Part shown: piece by piece, positions 8,289-13,239 of the stretch
Layout of the letters: each line of letters opens with the position of its first letter
How positions within the stretch are numbered: the stretch's first letter is position 1
Origin: Rhodospirillaceae bacterium
Lineage (GTDB): Bacteria; Pseudomonadota; Alphaproteobacteria; Rhodospirillales; Magnetospirillaceae
Direction: 5' to 3'
DNA: 13,239 bases
Assembly (NCBI GenBank): GCA_030151865.1
Contig: JASLCK010000334.1
Span: 1 to 13,239 of the forward strand
Position numbers and translations under genes: made by a program
The notes under the pieces: model-generated
Databases searched by the model: none
What the model saw: only the letters and a program-made list of their open reading frames with translations
Told to the model about the DNA's origin: nothing

Positions 8289-8603
8289 ATGAAGCACGTT
8301 ACGGATGGCTCGTTCGAAGCCGATGTCCTTAAGGCCGCTGGTCCCGTCCTGGTCGATTTCTGGGCCGAATGGTGCGGTCCCTGCCGCCAGATCGCCCCGG
8401 CTCTGGACGAACTGTCCCAGACCATGGCCGACAAAGTGACCGTGGTGAAGATCAACATCGACGAAAACCCCGGCACCCCCAGCAAGTACGGCGTGCGCGG
8501 CATTCCCACCCTGATGATTTTCAAGGATGGCCAGGTTTCCGCCACCAAGGTTGGCGCTCTGCCCAAGAGCAAGCTGGTCGAATGGGTCGAACAGTCGATC
8601 TGA
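8289..8603 (+). CDS. trxA: Thioredoxin 1
   Basis: The 104-residue cytosolic thioredoxin reduces protein disulfides and is itself re-reduced by thioredoxin reductase with NADPH. The active site is W28-C29-G30-P31-C32 in the context VDFWAEWCGPCRQIAP, the buried Asp is Asp23, and the cis-proline is Pro73 in RGIPTLMIF. The FKDGQ turn and a C-terminal helix complete the fold. Length matches the classical single-domain form and no signal peptide is present. It has its own promoter at 8208-8236, a strong ribosome binding site and a terminator at 8619-8653, so it is probably a single-gene unit. Its position behind addA is common in related alphaproteobacteria but does not imply a role in DNA repair. 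The start is well supported by the ribosome binding site and by family length. Confidence 0.97.
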   Translation: MKHVTDGSFEADVLKAAGPVLVDFWAEWCGPCRQIAPALDELSQTMADKVTVVKINIDENPGTPSKYGVRGIPTLMIFKDGQVSATKVGALPKSKLVEWVEQSI

Positions 8604-8618
8604 TCGCCGCTTTATGAC

Positions 8619-8653
8619 AAAAACCCCGCCCTGGCGACAGAGCGGGGTTTTTT
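8619..8653. terminator. Bidirectional intrinsic terminator between trxA and folC
   Basis: Stem arms CCCCGC (8624-8629) and GCGGGG (8642-8647) enclose a 12-base loop. Six T follow on the plus strand (8648-8653), and five A precede the stem (8619-8623), giving five U when read on the minus strand. The A and T runs also pair, which lengthens the stem. It therefore can end transcripts from both trxA and the leftward trp-accD-folC unit, which converge here with 72 bases between their stops. Confidence 0.9.
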
Positions 8654-8675
8654 CATGGATGCTTGGGGAAGCGGG

Positions 8676-9980
8676 TCAGCCGTGATCGCGTAAGACCACA
8701 CCCGCCAGATAAAGGCTACCGCAAATCAGCACGCGGGCCGGACCGGGCAAAACCGCAAAACGGGCAATGGCCTCGGCCAAACTGCCGACCGGCTGGGCAT
8801 CCACCCCTTCGGCTTGCGCCATGTCGGCCAATTGCTGGGCCGTCAGGCTGTTGGGCTCGTCTGGGATCGACACCGTCAGCATGGCAGCCGCCTTGCCTGA
8901 CAGCGGGGCAAGGAAGCCACCACCATCCTTGGTATTGATCATTCCGGAGACGATATAAAGCGGTCGATCAGACCAACCTGCCGCCACCTGCCCCAGCATC
9001 TGCCCGGCTGACGGGTTATGGCCGCCATCCAGCCACAATTCCCAATCGGACGGCAAAGCCTGACGCAGCGGACCACGGGTCAATTGCTGCATGCGGGCCG
9101 GCCATTCGACGGTGCGCAGCCCATGAGCGATGGCAGCGTCCGTCAACAGGGGCTGGACCAAGGCATCGTTCAATATCAAGGCTGCGGCCACCGCCACCCC
9201 GGCATTGCCCACCTGATGTGGACCCGGCAGAGCGGACCGGGGCAGGCTGAGGCTGCGTCCGGCCATGCTAAACAGCAATCCGCCGTGCCCATCTTCCTGG
9301 ACCGACCAGTCGCGGCCCTCGATAAACAGCGGTGTCCCCACTGCTTGGGCGCGAGCCAAGATCACCGCCAGGGCGTCGGGTTCCTGCGCCGCCACCACGC
9401 AGGGCACGCCGGATTTTAGAATCCCGGCTTTCTCGCCCGCGATCTCAGCCAAGGAATTGCCCAGAAAAGCCTGATGGTCGATGGAAATGCTGGTCAACAC
9501 CGTCAGCGCCGGGCGGTCCAGCACATTGGTGGCGTCCACCCGCCCACCCAGGCCGGTTTCCAGCAGGCAGACATCCGCTGGCTGACGGGCAAAGGCCAGA
9601 AAAGCCGCAGCGGTGGTGATTTCGAAAAAGGTGATAGGCTGGCCCGAATTGCGCTGTTCGCATTCTTCCAGCAGCGCGGTCAAGGCGTCGTCGCCGATGA
9701 TCTGGCCCGCCACCCTGATCCGTTCGGCAAAGCGCACCAGATGGGGCGAGGTATAGACGTGAACGCTTTTTCCCGCCGCTTCCAGCATGGCCCGCAGATG
9801 GGCGCAGCACGAGCCCTTGCCGTTGGTGCCCGCCACATGGACGACGGGCGGCAACTGGCATTCCGGATGGTCCAGAGCGGCTAAAAGGCGTTGGACGCGC
9901 CCCAAGGCGAGATCAATCACCTTGGGGTGCAAGCCCTTCAAACGCTCCAGAACCGCGTCATACACCGGCGTCGGCATCAT
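8676..9980 (-). CDS. folC: Folylpolyglutamate synthase / dihydrofolate synthase
   Basis: The 434-residue Mur-ligase-family enzyme adds glutamate to dihydropteroate and to folates with ATP, keeping folates in the cell. The N terminus reads YDAVLERLKGLHPKVIDLALGRVQRLL, as in alphaproteobacterial FolC. The P-loop is G51-T-N-G-K-G-S57, followed by YTSPHLVRFAERIRV. The metal and folate region is SISIDHQAFLGNSLAEIAGEKAGI, and the C-terminal domain carries D318-G-G-H-N-P323. Length is normal. Two ATG codons stand in tandem at 9980 and 9977 and a GTG follows at 9965; none has a clear ribosome binding site. Starting at 9980 gives a 23-base overlap with the end of accD, so translation is probably coupled to accD. 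The gene closes the leftward unit and is followed by the shared terminator at 8619-8653. Confidence 0.95.
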   Translation of the reverse strand: MMPTPVYDAVLERLKGLHPKVIDLALGRVQRLLAALDHPECQLPPVVHVAGTNGKGSCCAHLRAMLEAAGKSVHVYTSPHLVRFAERIRVAGQIIGDDALTALLEECEQRNSGQPITFFEITTAAAFLAFARQPADVCLLETGLGGRVDATNVLDRPALTVLTSISIDHQAFLGNSLAEIAGEKAGILKSGVPCVVAAQEPDALAVILARAQAVGTPLFIEGRDWSVQEDGHGGLLFSMAGRSLSLPRSALPGPHQVGNAGVAVAAALILNDALVQPLLTDAAIAHGLRTVEWPARMQQLTRGPLRQALPSDWELWLDGGHNPSAGQMLGQVAAGWSDRPLYIVSGMINTKDGGGFLAPLSGKAAAMLTVSIPDEPNSLTAQQLADMAQAEGVDAQPVGSLAEAIARFAVLPGPARVLICGSLYLAGVVLRDHG

Positions 9981-10875
9981 AGGCGTCGGGGGTATCCACC
10001 GCCAGCGGCAGCACCTGACCGGCAGCGCCCTTATGACGCACCATGCCCAGAACGCGGGCCAAAGTTTCCTTCAGCTTGGCGCGATGCACCACCATATCCA
10101 CCATGCCGTGGTCCAGCAGGTATTCGGCGCGCTGGAAGCCCTCAGGCAGCTTTTCGCGGATGGTGGTTTCGATGACACGGGCCCCGGCAAAGCCGATCAC
10201 CGACCCCGGTTCGGCGATATGGATGTCACCCAGCATGGCAAAACTGGCCGACACGCCGCCGGTGGTGGGGTCGGTCAGCAAGACGATATAGGGCAGGCCC
10301 TTATCCTTGACCTTATCCACGGCAACGGTGGTACGCGCCATCTGCATCAGGGACAGAATGCCTTCCTGCATGCGCGCCCCGCCCGACGCCGGAATGGCGA
10401 TCAAAGCAGCATCCTGCAACACGGCCAGTTCAGCGGCGGCAACGATACCCTCGCCCACCGCGATGCCCATGGAACCGCCCATGAAGTCGAAGTTGAAGGC
10501 GGCGATCACGGTCGGGTTGCCGCCGATCTTGCCATGCGCGACAACAATGGCGTCCTGCTCGCTGGTCTTGGTCTGGCTGTCCTTCAGACGGTCGGCATAA
10601 CGCTTGGTGTCTTTGAACTTCAGCGGATCAGCGATGTTCTTCGGCAGTTCGATGCGCTGGTACTTGCCGTCGTCGAACAGCATTTCCAGGCGCTTCTTGA
10701 CCGGAAGACGCATGTGATGGTCGCAATGCGGGCAGACCGACAAGGTCTTGTCTCGGTCCCGGTGGAAGATCATGTGGCCGCACTGGAGGCACTTGTCCCA
10801 CAGATTATCCGGCACTTCGCGCGGCCGGACCAGGCTTTGGATCTTCGGGCGGACGAAATCGGTAAGCCAGCTCAT
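9958..10875 (-). CDS. accD: Acetyl-CoA carboxylase carboxyltransferase subunit beta
   Basis: The 305-residue subunit joins AccA to transfer the carboxyl group from carboxybiotin to acetyl-CoA, giving malonyl-CoA for fatty acid synthesis. An N-terminal zinc ribbon has Cys29, Cys32, Cys48 and Cys51 (CLQC and CPHC). The crotonase-like carboxyltransferase core shows S164-GGARMQEG and T204-T-GGVSASFAMLGD, the glycine-rich turns that form the oxyanion hole. Length is that of the Escherichia coli protein (304). The ATG start lies 15 bases after the trpA stop. AAGGA at 10888-10892 overlaps that stop and lies 12 bases upstream, rather far, so initiation may rely on coupling with trpA. The 3' end overlaps folC. 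Association with trpA upstream and folC downstream is widespread in proteobacteria. Confidence 0.97.
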   Translation of the reverse strand: MSWLTDFVRPKIQSLVRPREVPDNLWDKCLQCGHMIFHRDRDKTLSVCPHCDHHMRLPVKKRLEMLFDDGKYQRIELPKNIADPLKFKDTKRYADRLKDSQTKTSEQDAIVVAHGKIGGNPTVIAAFNFDFMGGSMGIAVGEGIVAAAELAVLQDAALIAIPASGGARMQEGILSLMQMARTTVAVDKVKDKGLPYIVLLTDPTTGGVSASFAMLGDIHIAEPGSVIGFAGARVIETTIREKLPEGFQRAEYLLDHGMVDMVVHRAKLKETLARVLGMVRHKGAAGQVLPLAVDTPDAYDADAGV

Positions 10876-10890
10876 GGTGCACTCAATTCC

Positions 10891-11724
10891 TTAAACAACG
10901 GGGCGGGTGGCCGACCGCGCACCGGCGGCCAGTTCACGCACAAACCCCAAAACGTCGGCGGCCAGTCCGGGGCGGGCCTTGCCTTCGGCATCAAGCCCGT
11001 CCGCCAGCTTCTGCACGATGGCCGAGCCGACCACGGCGGCATCGGCCAGTCCAGCGGCTTCGGCAACCGCCTGGGCGGTCTTCAGGCCGAACCCGACCGC
11101 CACCGGAAGATCGGTGTGGCGGCGCAGGCGCTGGACGGCAGAGGCAATCGCCTGACCCGAGGCCGAGGCGGTGCCGGTAATGCCGGTGATGGAGACGTAG
11201 TAGACGAAACCGGACGCCCGTTCCAGCACAACAGGCAGACGGGCATCATCGGTGGTGGGGGCGGTCAGGAAAATGAAGTCGATTCCCTTGGCACGGGCGG
11301 GCCCGGCCAGTTCCTCGGCTTCTTCCGGCGGCAGATCGACGATGATCAGGCCGTCCACCCCGGCATCGGCCGCATCGGCGCAGAACGCCTCGACGCCGTG
11401 GGCGTGAACAGGGTTGTAATAGCCCATCAGAATGATCGGCGTTTCCCCGTCCTTGGTGCGGAACTTGCGCACCATGTCCAAGGTCTTGTTCAGGGTCATG
11501 CCATGACCCAAGGCCCGTAGCGAGGCCAGTTGAATGGCCGGGCCATCGGCCATGGGATCGGTAAAGGGCATGCCGAGTTCGATGAAATCGGCCCCGGCGG
11601 CGGGCAGACCGTCCAGAATGTCCTGGCTGGTGGCCTGATCGGGATCGCCCGCAGTAACGAACGTCACCAGACCGCTACGGCCCTCGGCCTTCAACTTGGC
11701 GAAACGGGCGGGAATGCGGCTCAT
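10891..11724 (-). CDS. trpA: Tryptophan synthase alpha subunit
   Basis: The TIM-barrel subunit splits indole-3-glycerol phosphate into indole and glyceraldehyde-3-phosphate and passes indole to TrpB. With the ATG start the protein has 277 residues and the catalytic pair falls at Glu49 and Asp60 (FIELGMPFTDPMADGP), exactly as in the Salmonella enzyme. Other family segments are LVTFVTAGDPD, LMGYYNPV, GLIIVDLPPEEAEEL, the YYVSITGITG loop, and the phosphate-binding AVGFGLKTA and VVGSAIV. A GTG directly before this ATG could also start, but GGAGG at 11731-11735 is six bases from the ATG and only three from the GTG, so the ATG is preferred. The trpB stop and this start share one base (TGATG), implying coupled translation of the two subunits of the complex. 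Confidence 0.97.
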   Translation of the reverse strand: MSRIPARFAKLKAEGRSGLVTFVTAGDPDQATSQDILDGLPAAGADFIELGMPFTDPMADGPAIQLASLRALGHGMTLNKTLDMVRKFRTKDGETPIILMGYYNPVHAHGVEAFCADAADAGVDGLIIVDLPPEEAEELAGPARAKGIDFIFLTAPTTDDARLPVVLERASGFVYYVSITGITGTASASGQAIASAVQRLRRHTDLPVAVGFGLKTAQAVAEAAGLADAAVVGSAIVQKLADGLDAEGKARPGLAADVLGFVRELAAGARSATRPVV

Positions 11725-12947
11725 CACAATCCTCCCATCGAGGCGTCGCCCAAGGCGTTCGCCACGGTATTGACGTCCTTGTCGCCACGGCCCGACAGAC
11801 AGATCACCATGATGTGATCCTTGCCCAGATCGGCGGCGATGGTCTTGGCGAAGGCGATGGCGTGCGACGATTCCAGGGCCGGGATGATGCCTTCCAGGCG
11901 GGTGGTTAGCTGGAACGCCTCCAACGCCTGGGTGTCGGTGGCCGACACATATTCAACACGGCCAATATCGTGCAGCCACGCATGTTCCGGACCAATGCCC
12001 GGATAATCGAGACCCGCCGAGATGGAATGCGCCTCGTTGATCTGGCCGTCTTCCGTCTGCAACAGGAAGGTCCGGTTGCCGTGCAGCACACCCGGCTTGC
12101 CACCCTTCAACGACGCCGCATGTTTGCCGGTGGCAATGCCGTGCCCAGCCGCTTCCACACCGAAGATACGGACATCACGGTCGTCAAGGAAGGGATGGAA
12201 CAGCCCCATGGCGTTGGAGCCGCCGCCGATGCAAGCCACCAAGCTGTCGGGCAAACGCCCTTCGGCGGCCAATATCTGTTCGCGGGTTTCCTCGCCGATC
12301 ACCGACTGGAAATCTCGCACCATCTGCGGATAGGGATGCGGACCGGCGACGGTGCCGATCATGTAATAGGTATCGGTGACGTTGGACACCCAGTCGCGCA
12401 TGGCGTCGTTCATGGCGTCCTTCAAGGTGCCCGCGCCCGAAGTAACGGGACGGACTTCGGCGCCCAAAAGCTTCATGCGATAGACGTTGGGAGCCTGACG
12501 GCGAATATCGGTTTCGCCCATATAGATCACGCACTGCAAACCGAACAGGGCGCAGACGGTGGCGGTGGCCACGCCATGCTGCCCCGCGCCGGTTTCGGCG
12601 ATGATGCGGGTTTTGCCCATGCGCTTGGCCAGCAGAATCTGGCCCATGCAGTTGTTGACCTTGTGCGCGCCGGTATGGTTCAGGTCTTCGCGCTTCAGGT
12701 AAATCTTGGCCCCACCGAACGCTTCGGTCAGGCGTTGGGCGAAGTAGAGCGGGCTCGGGCGACCCACATACTGCGCCAGATAATAGCGCCATTCCTTATC
12801 GAATTCGGGATCAGCCTTGGCCTCTTCATAGGCTTTTTGGACCGAAAGAATCAGCGGCATCAGGGTCTCGGCGACAAAACGGCCACCGAAAATGCCAAAA
12901 TGCCCGCGCTCGTCAGGTCCGTCGCGGAGAGTGTTCTTAATGGTCAT
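11724..12947 (-). CDS. trpB: Tryptophan synthase beta subunit
   Basis: The 407-residue PLP enzyme condenses indole with serine to tryptophan in the alpha2-beta2 complex with TrpA. The PLP lysine is Lys96 in LNHTGAHKVNNC, the catalytic glutamate is Glu118 in AETGAGQHG, and the phosphate of PLP is held by G241-GGSNAMG. These lie nine residues later than in Salmonella throughout, which reflects a slightly longer N terminus (MTIKNTLRDGPDERGHFGIFGGRF), usual for alphaproteobacteria. This is the TrpB1 type that pairs with TrpA. The ATG at 12947 is preceded only by CGGGCAG, poorly placed as a ribosome binding site. A short open frame that begins on the trpF stop runs over this start, so coupling is possible. 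Confidence 0.97.
   Translation of the reverse strand: MTIKNTLRDGPDERGHFGIFGGRFVAETLMPLILSVQKAYEEAKADPEFDKEWRYYLAQYVGRPSPLYFAQRLTEAFGGAKIYLKREDLNHTGAHKVNNCMGQILLAKRMGKTRIIAETGAGQHGVATATVCALFGLQCVIYMGETDIRRQAPNVYRMKLLGAEVRPVTSGAGTLKDAMNDAMRDWVSNVTDTYYMIGTVAGPHPYPQMVRDFQSVIGEETREQILAAEGRLPDSLVACIGGGSNAMGLFHPFLDDRDVRIFGVEAAGHGIATGKHAASLKGGKPGVLHGNRTFLLQTEDGQINEAHSISAGLDYPGIGPEHAWLHDIGRVEYVSATDTQALEAFQLTTRLEGIIPALESSHAIAFAKTIAADLGKDHIMVICLSGRGDKDVNTVANALGDASMGGL
11731..11735 (-). promoter_or_regulatory. Ribosome binding site of trpA within the trpB 3' end
   Basis: On the minus strand GGAGG encodes part of the last TrpB residues (Gly-Gly-Leu) and sits six bases before the ATG at 11724. It fixes that ATG, rather than the adjoining GTG at 11727, as the likely trpA start. 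Confidence 0.75.
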
Positions 12948-13023
12948 GCGGAACTGCCCGGTCGGCTCGAAAGGTGGGTACTAAAGCACAAACTGGCGCA
13001 AAGGCAGAGCGTTTTTCACTCAT
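12937..13023 (-). CDS. Small open frame bridging trpF and trpB (28 codons, function unknown)
   Basis: An ATG overlapping the trpF stop (ATGA, 13020-13023) opens a frame of 28 codons beginning MSEKRSAFAP that ends with TAA at 12937-12939, eight bases inside trpB. AAAGGG lies three bases before the ATG. I recognise no family, there is no membrane segment, and it has no tryptophan codon, so it is not a classical attenuation leader. Because it joins the trpF stop to the trpB start, it could carry ribosomes across the 72-base gap and couple translation. In GC-rich DNA a frame of this size often occurs by chance; I list it as a candidate only. Confidence 0.25.
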   Translation of the reverse strand: MSEKRSAFAPVCALVPTFRADRAVPHDH

Positions 13024-13239
13024 ACGCCCTTTGCGGCGGCGATGAAGGCGGCGATCTTCTCGGCATCCTTGATGCCCGGAGCACTTTCCACGCCGCTGGA
13101 AACATCGACGGCCCGCGCCCCCGACAAACGGATTGCTTCCGCCACATTGGTAGCGTCCAACCCGCCCGCCAACATCCAGGGGCAAGGCCACTTTCGGTCT
13201 GCCAGCAAGCTCCAGTCAAAGGCGGCGGCATTGCCGCCC
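13020..13239 (-). CDS. trpF: Phosphoribosylanthranilate isomerase, C-terminal part (5' end outside window)
   Basis: The last 72 residues of TrpF are present; the rest lies beyond the right edge. The enzyme isomerises phosphoribosylanthranilate to the ribulose form, two steps before tryptophan synthase. The visible part begins GGNAAAFDWSLL and continues with PWMLAGGLDATNVAEAI and GARAVDVSSGVESAPGIKD, the phosphate-binding end of this TIM barrel. The AGGL and DVSSGVE loops are intact. The catalytic Cys and Asp are expected upstream of the visible part and cannot be checked. The frame is open to the window edge; the TTG at 13208 is an internal leucine codon and not a start. The stop lies 72 bases before trpB, so the gene probably heads the trpF-trpB-trpA-accD-folC unit or is an inner member of it. 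Confidence 0.93.
   Translation of the reverse strand, partial: GGNAAAFDWSLLADRKWPCPWMLAGGLDATNVAEAIRLSGARAVDVSSGVESAPGIKDAEKIAAFIAAAKGV

Noticed and set aside
9787..11520. A 577-codon open frame on the plus strand, antisense to folC, accD and trpA
   Set aside because: It runs across three well-supported genes and is rich in Gly, His and Gln, as expected from reading GC-rich codons backwards. It has no recognisable motif and no promoter.
12948..13019. A possible Trp attenuator between trpF and trpB
   Set aside because: There are no consecutive Trp codons and no hairpin with a T-run in the gap.

Overview
The window is ordinary, densely coding chromosome from a GC-rich alphaproteobacterium, most likely a Rhodospirillales member of the Magnetospirillum type. 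That placement is an inference. It rests on the alphaproteobacterial forms of AddA and AddB, the AmgK-type kinase and MurU-type nucleotidyltransferase next to addBA, and the trpF-trpB-trpA-accD-folC order. There are no mobile elements, CRISPR arrays, tRNA or rRNA genes, or phage-like genes. No stretch over 300 bases lacks a gene; the longest gap is the 177 bases between addA and trxA.

The left two thirds (1-8111) reads rightward as one probable transcription unit. It holds the 3' part of an AmgK-type sugar kinase, a MurU-type sugar-1-phosphate nucleotidyltransferase, addB and addA. The kinase and transferase overlap by an ATGA, as do addB and addA. The first pair resembles the peptidoglycan-recycling branch that turns MurNAc into UDP-MurNAc. 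AddB and AddA together form the helicase-nuclease that resects double-strand breaks for recombination.

The middle (8112-8675) holds trxA with its own good sigma70-type promoter (TTGACG, 17 bases, TAGACT) and a strong ribosome binding site. Upstream of the promoter lie two inverted repeats that the genes do not explain. A bidirectional hairpin terminator separates trxA from the genes converging on it.

The right third (8676-13239) reads leftward: trpF (3' part only), trpB, trpA, accD, folC. These encode late tryptophan synthesis steps, the beta carboxyltransferase subunit of acetyl-CoA carboxylase, and folylpolyglutamate synthase. The genes are tightly spaced or overlapping, so co-transcription is likely. 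The 72-base gap between trpF and trpB contains a 28-codon open frame that overlaps both neighbours.

I found no convincing new biological system. The items most worth a second look are the dyads upstream of trxA, the small trpF-trpB frame, and the loss of Fe-S cysteines in AddB.
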